Shown piece by piece: positions 8,245 to 16,127 of a stretch of 61,480 nucleotides of DNA. How positions within the stretch are numbered: position 1 is the stretch's first letter; each line of letters opens with the position of its first letter. This DNA is from Pseudarthrobacter sp. AL07 (GTDB lineage: Bacteria > Actinomycetota > Actinomycetes > Actinomycetales > Micrococcaceae): the NCBI RefSeq assembly GCF_029960665.1, contig NZ_JASBRB010000016.1:1-61480 (forward strand). Direction: 5' to 3'. The translations under genes and the position numbers were made by a program. The notes under the pieces are model-generated. The model saw only the letters and a program-made list of their open reading frames with translations. It was not told the DNA's origin and did no database searches.

Positions 8245-8265
8245 TTTGTCCTGACATACTAACAA
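8245..8265 (-). promoter_or_regulatory. Candidate IolR-type operator upstream of the tautomerase gene
   Basis: Contains TGTCCTGACA (8247-8256), a full match to the recalled IolR consensus KGWCHTRACA, within arms TTTGT/ACAAA. On the minus strand a plausible promoter, TTGCTA-N18-TAGTAT, places its -10 inside the element, so a bound repressor would block transcription. The element ends 18 nt before the tautomerase start at 8227. Confidence 0.5.
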
Positions 8266-8347
8266 ACTATGGGAATAAGTAGCAAGGAAATCCCGGCAAA
8301 CCCCTTCCATCCGGAGGAGGCCGGCGGTATGGTTAAACAAGCAGATG

Positions 8348-8367
8348 GTTGATCAACTAATTAGTTG
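8348..8367. promoter_or_regulatory. Candidate ArsR operator (overlapping palindromes)
   Basis: Two overlapping perfect palindromes, GTTGATCAAC (8348-8357) and CAACTAATTAGTTG (8354-8367), sit 29 nt upstream of the arsR-type ATG. ArsR/SmtB repressors usually bind A/T-containing inverted repeats over their own promoter, so this is a likely autoregulatory site. The 139-nt divergent region has no other strong dyad apart from the tautomerase element. Confidence 0.5.
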
Positions 8368-8396
8368 CTTACCGATCCAGAAAGGCCTGCACCACG

Positions 8397-8756
8397 ATGA
8401 ACCCCGATGACGGCACCCTGGACTCGGCCTTTATGGCCTTGGCCGACCCCGTGCGGCGGCGGATCATCGCCCGGCTCAGCCGCGGGCAGGCAACAGTCAA
8501 CGAACTGGCGGAACCCTTCGCGATCACCAAACAGGCGGTCTCGAAGCACATCCAGGTTCTCGAGCAGGCAGGGCTCGTCACCCGCAGCAGGGAAGCCCAG
8601 CGCCGGCCCGTCCACCTGAATCCCGCACGGCTGGAGGCACTCACAGCATGGATCGACCAATACCGGCTGGTCCGCGAAGAGCAGTTCCGCAGCCTGGACG
8701 CCGTGCTCAGATCCAGTACCGCCAACGGCGGCAGCCACCCCAAGGAATCATCATGA
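8397..8756 (+). CDS. ArsR-family HTH transcriptional repressor
   Basis: A 119-aa winged-helix protein. DPVRRRIIARLSRGQATVNEL (residues 18-38) followed by ITKQAVSKHIQVLEQAGLV is the classical ArsR DNA-binding domain. No CXC metal-site motif is visible, so it is probably not a metal sensor; it belongs to the group paired with SRPBCC proteins. The stop overlaps the next start (ATGA), giving translational coupling to the SRPBCC gene. The palindromes upstream suggest autoregulation. The ligand is unknown. Confidence 0.88.
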   Translation: MNPDDGTLDSAFMALADPVRRRIIARLSRGQATVNELAEPFAITKQAVSKHIQVLEQAGLVTRSREAQRRPVHLNPARLEALTAWIDQYRLVREEQFRSLDAVLRSSTANGGSHPKESS

Positions 8757-9235
8757 GCAATCCACTGAATCTCACCATTCCCGAAAGACTCCCCTTCATC
8801 GACTTCGACCGCGAATTCGACTACCCGGTGGCGGACGTGTTCCGCGCCCACAAGGACCCGGACCTCATCGTCCAGTGGCTCGGCCCGCGTGGCATGAAGA
8901 TGGAAATCAACCACTTCGATTTCCGGACTGGCGGCAGCTACAGCTATCTGCACACCGGGCCCGACGGCGTCGCGTACGAATTCAGCGGCGTCTATCACAC
9001 CGTCCGCGAGAACGAATTTGCCATTCAGACCTTCGAGTTCGGCGGCTACCCCGACGTGGTCAGCATCGAGTTCCTCACCTTCGAGGATCTCGGAGAGGGC
9101 CGGTCCCGCGTCCGCGGCCACTCCGTCTACCCCACCCAGGAGGCCCGCGACGGCATGGCGCAATCCGGTATGGAAGGCGGCATGACCGAGGGCTACGAAC
9201 GGCTCGACGAACTGCTCAGCGGCGCCAAGGTATAG
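8753..9235 (+). CDS. SRPBCC/AHSA1-domain protein
   Basis: A 160-aa Bet v1/START-like (AHSA1) protein. RPFIDFDREFDYPVADVFRA-like sequence at the N-terminus (residues 11-33) and DLIVQWLGPRGMKMEINHFD with a GGSYSYLH strand are typical of the activator-of-Hsp90-like family; such proteins bind small hydrophobic ligands. It overlaps the ArsR gene by 4 nt and is the likely regulated partner or ligand sensor of that repressor. No catalytic residues can be assigned. Strong hairpins follow at 9254-9302 and 9314-9376. Confidence 0.85.
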   Translation: MSNPLNLTIPERLPFIDFDREFDYPVADVFRAHKDPDLIVQWLGPRGMKMEINHFDFRTGGSYSYLHTGPDGVAYEFSGVYHTVRENEFAIQTFEFGGYPDVVSIEFLTFEDLGEGRSRVRGHSVYPTQEARDGMAQSGMEGGMTEGYERLDELLSGAKV

Positions 9236-9253
9236 CACAGCACTTAAACGCGG

Positions 9254-9302
9254 ACGACGGCGGACGGTGACCTTCTCGGGAAAGGAGACCGTCCGCCGTC
9301 GT
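9254..9302 (+). terminator. Hairpin after the SRPBCC gene
   Basis: A 15-bp perfect stem (9254-9268 with 9288-9302; ACGACGGCGGACGGT and its complement) with a 19-nt loop lies 19 nt after the SRPBCC stop codon. The downstream tract is not T-rich (TACTTAAAC), so termination efficiency is uncertain. Confidence 0.6.
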
Positions 9303-9313
9303 ACTTAAACAAG

Positions 9314-9376
9314 CAACGCGGGGTCATTTACGGCCCATCCCACCGAGTGGAACGGGCCGTAAATGACCCCGCGTTG
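9314..9376. terminator. Long hairpin, probable bidirectional terminator (sucD side)
   Basis: Two perfect 23-nt arms (9314-9336 and 9354-9376; beginning CAACGCGGGGTCATTTACGG) enclose a 17-nt loop, between the convergent SRPBCC and sucD genes and 12 nt after the sucD stop on the minus strand. The stem is longer than a normal terminator and resembles the other long hairpins in this window. Confidence 0.7.
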
Positions 9377-9388
9377 TACTTCTTGGTG

Positions 9389-10291
9389 CTAGAGCGCTGC
9401 GTAGACTTCTCGCAGCAGCTTGGCGGTCTCGGACGGCGTCTTGCCGACCTTCACGCCTGCAGCCTCGAGGGCTTCCTTCTTGGCCTGGGCGGTTCCGGCG
9501 GAACCGGAGACAATGGCGCCGGCGTGGCCCATCGTCTTGCCTTCGGGAGCAGTGAAGCCGGCAACGTAGCCAACAACGGGCTTGGTGACGTGTGCCTTGA
9601 TGTAGTCGGCAGCACGCTCTTCGGCGTCGCCACCGATTTCGCCGATCATGACGATCGCCTTGGTCTCCGGGTCAGCCTCGAACGCGGCCAGGGCGTCGAT
9701 GTGTGTGGTACCGATGACGGGGTCACCGCCGATGCCGATGGCGGTGGAGAAGCCCAGGTCGCGCAGTTCGTACATCATCTGGTAGGTCAAGGTTCCGGAC
9801 TTGGAAACAAGGCCGATGGGGCCCTTGCCCGTGATGTTGTTCGGCGTGATCCCAACCAGCGCTTCGCCGGGCGTGATGATGCCGGGGCAGTTCGGTCCGA
9901 TGATGCGTGTGATTTGCTTGCCGTCGGCGTCAACCGTGGACTGGGCCAGTGCCCAGAACTCGGCGGAGTCCTGGACGGGCACGCCTTCGGTGATGACAAC
10001 AACCAGGCCGATGCCTGCTTCGATGGCTTCAACCACGGCGTTCTTGGTGAAAGCCGGCGGGACGAAGACGATGGAGACGTCGGCGCCGGTTTCGGCAATG
10101 GCTTCCTTGACGGTGCCAAAAACGTTGATCTCGGTGTCGCCGTGCAGGACCGTGGTGCCGGCCTTACGGGCGTTGACGCCGCCAACAATGTTGGTGCCGG
10201 CCTTCAGCATCAGGGCGGTGTGCTTGGTGCCTTCGCCGCCGGTGATGCCCTGGACGATGACCTTGGAGTCCTTGTTCAGATAGATAGACAT
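9389..10291 (-). CDS. sucD: Succinate-CoA ligase, alpha subunit
   Basis: TCA-cycle enzyme: interconverts succinyl-CoA and succinate with nucleotide phosphorylation; the alpha subunit binds CoA and carries the phosphohistidine. At 300 aa the length is normal. The N-terminal CoA-binding Rossmann domain has [13 protein letters not shown] near residue 13, and the active-site histidine is His256 in [12 protein letters not shown]. It lies 11 nt downstream of sucC in the same leftward operon and ends at the long hairpin 9314-9376. Confidence 0.96.
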   Translation of the reverse strand: MSIYLNKDSKVIVQGITGGEGTKHTALMLKAGTNIVGGVNARKAGTTVLHGDTEINVFGTVKEAIAETGADVSIVFVPPAFTKNAVVEAIEAGIGLVVVITEGVPVQDSAEFWALAQSTVDADGKQITRIIGPNCPGIITPGEALVGITPNNITGKGPIGLVSKSGTLTYQMMYELRDLGFSTAIGIGGDPVIGTTHIDALAAFEADPETKAIVMIGEIGGDAEERAADYIKAHVTKPVVGYVAGFTAPEGKTMGHAGAIVSGSAGTAQAKKEALEAAGVKVGKTPSETAKLLREVYAAL

Positions 10292-10302
10292 GGTGCGTCC
10301 CT

Positions 10303-11472
10303 TTACTTAGCGGCGTTGGCGAGCTCGGCGGCCTTGTCGGCGCCCTCGTCCATGGTGGCGGCCAGGGTAACCAGCGGGTGGTTGGCCTCGGCCAGGATGC
10401 GGCGGCCTTCCTCAACGTTGTTGCCGTCGAGGCGGACTACCAGCGGCTTGTTCGCGTTATGGCCCAGCTCGGCCAGCGCACCGACGATGCCCTTGGCTAC
10501 AGCGTCACACGCGGTGATGCCACCGAAGACGTTCACGAACACGGACTTGACCTGCGGGTCACCCAGGATGACGTCGAGGCCGGCGGCCATAACCTCGGCG
10601 GAAGCTCCACCGCCGATGTCCAGGAAGTTGGCGGGCTTGACGTTGCCGTGGTTTTCACCGGCGTAGGCAACAACGTCCAGGGTGGACATGACCAGGCCTG
10701 CACCGTTGCCGATGATGCCCACTTCACCGTCCAGCTTGACGTAGTTCAGGTCCTGCGCCTTGGCCTTGGCCTCGAGCGGATCTGCAGCGTCCTTGTCTTC
10801 AAGGAGGGCGTGCTTGGCGTGGCGGAAGTCGGCGTTCTCGTCGAGCGAGACCTTGCCGTCCAGTGCCACGATGTCGCCAGCGCCGGTCTTGACGAGCGGG
10901 TTGACTTCAACCAGGGTGGCGTCTTCCTTCTTGAAGACGTCCCAGAGCTTGAGGATCACGGCGGCGACTTTGCCGCGCAGTTCCTCATCGAAGCCTGCAG
11001 CTGCAACGATTTCGTCAGCCTTGGCCTGGTCAATGCCCACAGCGGGGTCGATGGCGATCTTGGCGAGCGCCTCGGGGCGTTCGACGGCGAGCTGTTCGAT
11101 TTCCATGCCGCCTTCTACCGAGCACATGGCCAGGTAGTTGCGGTTGGCCCGGTCCAGCAGGACGGAGAAGTAGTACTCCTCGGCAATGTCGGCACCCTGG
11201 GCAATCATCACCTTGTTGACGGTGTGGCCTTTGATGTCCATGCCCAGGATGTTGGTGGAGTGCTCAAACGCCTCATCGGCGGTCTTGGCAACCTTGACGC
11301 CGCCAGCCTTACCGCGGCCTCCGGCCTTAACCTGGGCCTTAACGACAGTTACGCCGCCGATTTTCTCGGCAGCTGCCTTTGCTTCTTCTGGGGTGTACGC
11401 CACGATGCCGGCAAGCACGGGTACACCGTGCGCCTCGAACATATCGCGCGCCTGGTATTCAAACAGGTCCAC
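10303..11472 (-). CDS. sucC: Succinate-CoA ligase (ADP-forming), beta subunit
   Basis: Nucleotide- and succinate-binding subunit of succinyl-CoA synthetase. The 389-aa protein begins [19 protein letters not shown], the standard start of the family, contains the ATP-grasp region ([17 protein letters not shown] near residue 43), and ends with the ligase-CoA domain ([10 protein letters not shown] near 280; VFGGITACD near 320). It is the first gene of the sucCD operon. The 222-nt upstream region (11473-11694) has no gene that I can support and should hold the promoter. Confidence 0.96.
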   Translation of the reverse strand: MDLFEYQARDMFEAHGVPVLAGIVAYTPEEAKAAAEKIGGVTVVKAQVKAGGRGKAGGVKVAKTADEAFEHSTNILGMDIKGHTVNKVMIAQGADIAEEYYFSVLLDRANRNYLAMCSVEGGMEIEQLAVERPEALAKIAIDPAVGIDQAKADEIVAAAGFDEELRGKVAAVILKLWDVFKKEDATLVEVNPLVKTGAGDIVALDGKVSLDENADFRHAKHALLEDKDAADPLEAKAKAQDLNYVKLDGEVGIIGNGAGLVMSTLDVVAYAGENHGNVKPANFLDIGGGASAEVMAAGLDVILGDPQVKSVFVNVFGGITACDAVAKGIVGALAELGHNANKPLVVRLDGNNVEEGRRILAEANHPLVTLAATMDEGADKAAELANAAK

Positions 11473-11681
11473 GGTTTAGTGTCCTTCTACGTCGAAGTAG
11501 TTTCTGTACAGTCGGGCACCGCCGAAGACGATGACCGGGCTGCGGATTGCCTGCACCTGCGGCCAGTTCGAAAACGGGCCACACAGTGCAATGCTCCATT
11601 CGGAACTCTAGTCCTCTCTGAGGACCGGCCCGTCCCACAGTACCGCTTATGTGAGAAACGACACTATTCTATGGAGCGTAG

Positions 11682-11707
11682 AAAAACCGCTAGATTACGG
11701 GGTTTTT
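11682..11707 (-). terminator. Possible weak terminator overlapping the lipoprotein stop
   Basis: AAAAACC (11682-11688) pairs with GGTTTTT (11701-11707) around the lipoprotein stop codon; on the minus strand the second arm ends in GGTTTTTC. The stem is short and A/T-rich, so this is only a suggestion. Confidence 0.3.
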
Positions 11708-12402
11708 AGGGCCTCCGTGGGTCCCGGGGAGGCCGTTGCCGCTGCCTTGGAAATAAGTTCGTAGCGGTCCCGTGCCACAAAGAACCCGACGCCGGCCGAG
11801 ACGTTTCCGCACGCCACGCCGCCGTTGTAGGCGGTACAGCGCAGCCCATTCCGTTCCAGGTTCTGGCCTTCGGCGAGGACCGCAAGTTCGGTCAGCGGGC
11901 CGCTTTTACTTCCTCTGGGTCCGTAGGCGGTCTCCATTTGTGTGACGCCGGAACGGCACTCCCCGTACGTTGCCTTGTCCGGGCTGAGCAGCGCCGTGCC
12001 GCCCAGGTAGCCCAGGCCGGTGCCGGCGCAGTCGTCCTTGATGTCGCCCGCAGCAGGTTTGGGGTATCCGGCAAGCTCGCAATGCGCCACAGGGACGGTC
12101 GCGAGCTTGTTGGTTGCCGCGTCGCTGAAGCTGTTCGACTCATACGGGAGGTTGAGGTGTTCCCCACGGGCCGACGTCAGGGAACAGACAATGTTCCGGT
12201 CCTCCGTAATGAAGGACAGGACGTCTCCGCTGGCCCTGAACGCGGCGGGGTCGGTCAGCGCTGCTTGTTCGAGCTGCTCCATAGCCGGCAGCGGGGGCGG
12301 CGCTACGTAGCCCGGGTCCTCCGTGGTGATGCTGCAGCCAGCGCCCGCCAGCAGGAAGAGGGCGGCCAGGATCCCCAATACAGTCCGTCGCATGGCCTCC
12401 AT
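11695..12402 (-). CDS. Secreted lipoprotein of unknown function
   Basis: A 235-aa protein with a lipoprotein signal peptide: basic start MRRTVLG, hydrophobic core, and lipobox LAGAGC giving a predicted lipid-modified Cys at about residue 23. The mature part has several cysteines (NIVCSL, AHCELAG, DDCAG, GECRSG, LRCTAY, VACGNV), which suggests a disulfide-rich extracellular domain; I do not recognise a named family. The start could be 12402 or the ATG at 12393, which has GGAGG only 2 nt upstream. It is separated from pcrA by 169 nt and appears monocistronic. Confidence 0.8.
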   Translation of the reverse strand: MEAMRRTVLGILAALFLLAGAGCSITTEDPGYVAPPPLPAMEQLEQAALTDPAAFRASGDVLSFITEDRNIVCSLTSARGEHLNLPYESNSFSDAATNKLATVPVAHCELAGYPKPAAGDIKDDCAGTGLGYLGGTALLSPDKATYGECRSGVTQMETAYGPRGSKSGPLTELAVLAEGQNLERNGLRCTAYNGGVACGNVSAGVGFFVARDRYELISKAAATASPGPTEALKTP

Positions 12403-12420
12403 TATGCCCCGGTGCCGGTA

Positions 12421-12525
12421 TCAGCCCGGCGTACGCCTGCCCGCGGCCTCGTTGGGTCGCGCGTAGCGGGCTGTCAACGCCTCTGTGCCGTGCCCGCCGG
12501 TTGCGACAATGACCAGCGTATCCAT
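12421..12525 (-). CDS. Possible small ORF (34 codons) between pcrA and the lipoprotein gene
   Basis: Encodes MDTLVIVATGGHGTEALTAR followed by YARPNEAAGRRTPG. Third positions are mostly G or C, as in the surrounding genes, and the frame stays open upstream of the ATG. No good ribosome-binding site is visible (AAGGA lies 1 nt from the ATG). It may be a genuine small protein, a remnant, or chance. Confidence 0.2.
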   Translation of the reverse strand: MDTLVIVATGGHGTEALTARYARPNEAAGRRTPG

Positions 12526-12547
12526 GTCCTTGACAGCTTGAGGCGCC

Positions 12548-12565
12548 GTGCCCTGACAAGGGCAC
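12548..12565 (-). terminator. Hairpin after pcrA
   Basis: GTGCCCT/AGGGCAC stem with a 4-nt loop, starting 6 nt after the pcrA stop on the minus strand. No T-run follows, as is common for actinobacterial terminators. Confidence 0.5.
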
Positions 12566-12571
12566 CCGTGG

Positions 12572-15151
12572 CTAGGCGTCGAGCTTCGTCAGAGGCGCGT
12601 AACGGAGCAGGAGACGCTTTTCGCCGACGCTGAACTTCACCTTGGCCACCGTCTTGTCCCCCGCACCTTCCAGCGCCAGCACGGTGCCGTTGCCGAAGCT
12701 GGTGTGGTTGACCTTGTCACCCACGCTGACGGCCACAATCTCCTTCTGCGGCTGGACCCGGTTCTTGGCGATGGCTGCGGGAACGTCCGCGTTGAAGCCC
12801 GCCGACGAATCGGCGGCCGCGCCGCGGGACGTGCCGGCGCCCCAGAAGGATCCACCGTAACGGCTGGAACCGATCGACGCGCTGCTGCTCCCCCACCCGC
12901 CGGACTGCCGGCTGGTGCCTTCGCGTTTCCAGTCCAGCAGCTCGGCGGGAATTTCCTCGAGGAACTGGCTGGCCGGGTTGTACTGGCTTTGGCCCCACAT
13001 GCTGCGGACTTCGGACCGGGTGACGTAGAGGCGCTTGCGCGCGCGGGTCAGGCCCACGTAGGCCAGCCGGCGTTCCTCGGCGAGTTCCTTGGGGTCCGTG
13101 GCCGAGCGCTGGTGCGGGAACAGCCCGTGTTCCATGCCGGTCAGGAACACCACCGGGAATTCGAGCCCCTTGGCCGTGTGGAGGGTCATCAGCGTGACCA
13201 CGCCCAGGCGTTTGGCTTCGGCCACGGCGGCGTCGATGTCCGCGCCGGGGGCGTCCGGGATCTGGTCGGCATCAGCCACCAGGGACACCTGTTCCAGGAA
13301 GGCGCCCAGGGACCCTTCCGGGTTCTCCTGTTCGTATTCACGTACGACGGCGACGAGTTCCGCCAGGTTCTCCACGCGGGACTCATCCTGTGGATCAGTG
13401 CTGGAACGCAGCCCGGCGAGGTAGCCGGTCTGTTCCAGGACGGCCTCCAGCGCGGCGGCGGCGCCGGAACCGGAGGCTACCTCTGCGAGGTCGTCCAGCA
13501 GTTTCACAAACCCGAGAACAGCGTTGACGGAACGGGTGGCCATGCCGGGAGCTTCTTCAGCCCGCCGGGCGGCGGCCATAAATGACATCCGTTCGCGCTG
13601 GGCCAGTGCGGCAACGGCGCCTTCGGCGCGGTCACCAATGCCGCGCTTGGGTTCGTTCAGCACCCGGCGCAGGTTCACGTCGTCCTCCGGGTTCACCAGA
13701 ACCCGGAGGTACGCGAGGGCGTCCTTGATTTCCTTGCGGTCGTAGAAGCGCGTGCCGCCCACTACCTTGTACGGCAGGCCAACCCGGACCAGCACATCCT
13801 CTATGGAGCGTGACTGGGCGTTGGTGCGGTAGAAAATGGCAACGTCACCGGGGCGGAGGTTGTCCTCGTCCTGGAGCCGGTCAATCTCCTTGGCAATGAA
13901 CTGGGCCTCGGCGTGCTCATTCTCGCCCACGTAGCCGATGATCTTGTGCCCGTCACCCTCGGCCGTCCACAGCCGTTTGTCGGGACGGTTGGGGTTGCGC
14001 GAGATCACGGAGTTGGCCGCGCTGAGGATGTTCTGGGTGGAGCGGTAGTTCTGCTCCAGTTTGATGGTCCGGGCGTCCGGGTAGTCCTTCTCGAACTCCA
14101 CGATGTTGCGGATGTCAGCGCCGCGGAAGGCGTAGATGGACTGGTCGGAGTCGCCAACGACGGTGAGCTCGGATGCTCCGGGGCCCTCACCCACGATCTC
14201 GCGGACCAGGGCGTACTGGGCGTGGTTGGTGTCCTGGTATTCGTCCACGAGGACGTGCCGGAAACGCCGCCGGTAGGAATCGGCGAGCGCGGGGAAGGCG
14301 CGGAACATGTAGACGGTCTCGGCAATGAGGTCATCGAAGTCCATGGCGTTGGCCTGGCGCAGCCGCTGGGTGTAGCCCTTGAAGACGTCAGCCACGGCGG
14401 ACTCGAAGGGATCGTTGTGGTTCGCGGATGACGCGTAGGAATCGGCGTCGATGAGCTCGTTCTTGAGCGCGGAGATCTTGTGCTGGATGGCCTTGGGCGC
14501 GAACTTCTTGGGGTCCAGGTCCAGGCTCTTGGAAACCTGGATAACCAGCCGCAGCGAGTCCGCGGAGTCGTAGATGGAGAAGTTTGACTTCCGGCCCACG
14601 TTGGCGGCCTCCTGGCGCAGGATTCGCACGCAGGACGAGTGGAACGTGGAGATCCACATGATCTTGGCGCGTCCACCCACCAGGGCAGCGATACGCTCCC
14701 GCATCTCGGCGGCGGCCTTGTTGGTGAACGTGATGGCCAGGATCTCACCGTAGTGCGCACGGTGGGTGGCAATAAGGTAGGCGATCCGGTTGCTGAGGAC
14801 GCGGGTTTTTCCCGAACCGGCGCCGGCCACAATAAGCAGGGCTCCACCGGCGTGCTTAACGGCCTCTTCCTGCTGCGGGTTCAGTCCCTGCAGGAGCTCC
14901 TCGGCGTTCGGCCGGTGGTGGACCTGCTCGCCGTTGCCGTCACGAGCGGGCTGCTGGTTGGCCCAGCCGACCGTGTGCTGGGCGCCTTCTCCTGCTGCGT
15001 GGTCGGGGCCGTTGGCGGACGCGCCGCCAGGCCCCCCGCCCCCGAATTCGGCGGCCGCAGCAAGGCCTTCCGGGCGCGACTTGGTGCGGGCGGAGGCTGG
15101 CGTGGCGGCCTTGAACGGTCCGTCAGAGTACGGGTCAAACAACATATCCAT
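12572..15151 (-). CDS. pcrA: ATP-dependent DNA helicase PcrA/UvrD
   Basis: Superfamily 1A 3'-5' helicase acting in excision repair and in removing RecA filaments and stalled complexes. About 859 aa. Motif I is VAGAGSGKTRVLSNR near residue 105; motif II is LVDEYQDTNHAQY; motif III is VGDSDQSIYAFRGAD; motif VI is VGLTRARKRLYVTRS. The last 50 residues (VGDKVNHTSFGNGTVLALEG) form the PcrA C-terminal Tudor-like RNA-polymerase-binding domain. I chose the ATG at 15151 (MDMLFDPYSD). TAGACT lies 10 nt upstream, so the mRNA may be almost leaderless. The frame is open to 15184. Confidence 0.95.
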   Translation of the reverse strand: MDMLFDPYSDGPFKAATPASARTKSRPEGLAAAAEFGGGGPGGASANGPDHAAGEGAQHTVGWANQQPARDGNGEQVHHRPNAEELLQGLNPQQEEAVKHAGGALLIVAGAGSGKTRVLSNRIAYLIATHRAHYGEILAITFTNKAAAEMRERIAALVGGRAKIMWISTFHSSCVRILRQEAANVGRKSNFSIYDSADSLRLVIQVSKSLDLDPKKFAPKAIQHKISALKNELIDADSYASSANHNDPFESAVADVFKGYTQRLRQANAMDFDDLIAETVYMFRAFPALADSYRRRFRHVLVDEYQDTNHAQYALVREIVGEGPGASELTVVGDSDQSIYAFRGADIRNIVEFEKDYPDARTIKLEQNYRSTQNILSAANSVISRNPNRPDKRLWTAEGDGHKIIGYVGENEHAEAQFIAKEIDRLQDEDNLRPGDVAIFYRTNAQSRSIEDVLVRVGLPYKVVGGTRFYDRKEIKDALAYLRVLVNPEDDVNLRRVLNEPKRGIGDRAEGAVAALAQRERMSFMAAARRAEEAPGMATRSVNAVLGFVKLLDDLAEVASGSGAAAALEAVLEQTGYLAGLRSSTDPQDESRVENLAELVAVVREYEQENPEGSLGAFLEQVSLVADADQIPDAPGADIDAAVAEAKRLGVVTLMTLHTAKGLEFPVVFLTGMEHGLFPHQRSATDPKELAEERRLAYVGLTRARKRLYVTRSEVRSMWGQSQYNPASQFLEEIPAELLDWKREGTSRQSGGWGSSSASIGSSRYGGSFWGAGTSRGAAADSSAGFNADVPAAIAKNRVQPQKEIVAVSVGDKVNHTSFGNGTVLALEGAGDKTVAKVKFSVGEKRLLLRYAPLTKLDA

Positions 15152-15197
15152 GGTGCCTACAAGTCTAGGCGGTGGGGCTGACACTCAGGTCCAACCC

Positions 15198-15206
15198 TGT
15201 GGATAA
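15198..15206 (-). promoter_or_regulatory. Perfect DnaA-box sequence upstream of pcrA
   Basis: TGTGGATAA on the plus strand is TTATCCACA on the minus strand, the E. coli R1-type DnaA box, about 50 nt upstream of the pcrA start and close to the promoter. It is a single box with no cluster around it, so it would be a regulatory site rather than an origin. Confidence 0.35.
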
Positions 15207-15249
15207 CACCGCGAGCCACCCCCGGACGCGCGCAATAGCAGGCCCGGAC

Positions 15250-16095
15250 TCAGGCCACGGAGCCCGACTCGAGGGCGGCACGCAACTCCCGCACCGCCGT
15301 CGTTCCTCCCGCCATAAACCAGTCCAGGCCGTTGACCCGGACCGTATCCGTGGCGCCGCCGGCGGCCCGGACGATTGCTTTGCCGGGCAGCCAGTCCCAT
15401 TCCGGGCAGCTGTGCTGGAACCAGCATCCCAGCTGGCCATCGGCCACCCTGCCCAGGTCGCAGGACCCGGAGCCGAACATCCGCAGCGCCGCGGCGGAGA
15501 TGGCCGCCGCGTGCCACGGCATGGCGCAGAGCGGGTCCATCAGCCAGGTGGGGTGGATATACGTGGCCGCCCCGAGTTCGGCGAGCGCGGTCGCGTTACG
15601 TGCCCTGCCGTCCGGGACAGCGCCCGGGTCCCGGTAAGCGGTTAGCAGTTCGCCGTTCAGTGTTGCCGCGTGGGCCGTACCGCCGAGCCAGAGCTTGTCC
15701 TCCTCGGGCTGGAAAATCGCGCCGAGCAGGACATCGGATGTGTCTTTAAGGGCAATGGCCGAGCACCAGTACGTGGATCCGTGCAGGAAGTTGTAGGTGC
15801 CATCCACGGGGTCGATCACCCAGGTACGGCCGCTGGTTCCGGCCACCGAAGCGCCCTCCTCCCCCAAGATGCCATCCTCCGGCCGGCAGCGCTGCAACTG
15901 CCCCAGCACGTAAGCTTCCGCGGCGTGGTCCGCGGCGGTCACCACGTCGGAGATGGAGGTTTTCTGCTGGGACTGCAGTCCGGCCATGCGCATCAGGAGG
16001 GCGAGCTGCCCGGCTTCGCGCACCAAAGCGGATGCCAGCTGGTAGTCGTCCAGGGCGGGGTCAAGTTCAAGGGTGCTGTGCCGGCCAATGGTCAT
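15250..16095 (-). CDS. Inositol-monophosphatase-family phosphatase
   Basis: Mg-dependent, Li-sensitive type phosphatase of 281 aa. The family metal-binding motifs are present: EEGA in GILGEEGASV near residue 80, WVIDPVDGTYNFLHG near 95-109, and WDWLPGKAIVRAAGG near 235. Members hydrolyse inositol-1-phosphate, histidinol phosphate or related monophosphates; the sequence alone does not decide which. It is not part of the iol operon. It starts divergently from the membrane-protein gene at 16128, with 32 nt between the two ATGs, and TAAACT lies 6 nt upstream of the ATG, suggesting a leaderless transcript. Confidence 0.88.
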   Translation of the reverse strand: MTIGRHSTLELDPALDDYQLASALVREAGQLALLMRMAGLQSQQKTSISDVVTAADHAAEAYVLGQLQRCRPEDGILGEEGASVAGTSGRTWVIDPVDGTYNFLHGSTYWCSAIALKDTSDVLLGAIFQPEEDKLWLGGTAHAATLNGELLTAYRDPGAVPDGRARNATALAELGAATYIHPTWLMDPLCAMPWHAAAISAAALRMFGSGSCDLGRVADGQLGCWFQHSCPEWDWLPGKAIVRAAGGATDTVRVNGLDWFMAGGTTAVRELRAALESGSVA

Positions 16096-16127
16096 GGATC
16101 CAGTTTAGGTGGAGTGATAATGGTGGC

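Noticed and set aside
10378..11709. A 443-codon plus-strand frame opposite sucC
   Set aside because: No motif; it is the antisense shadow of a well-conserved housekeeping gene.
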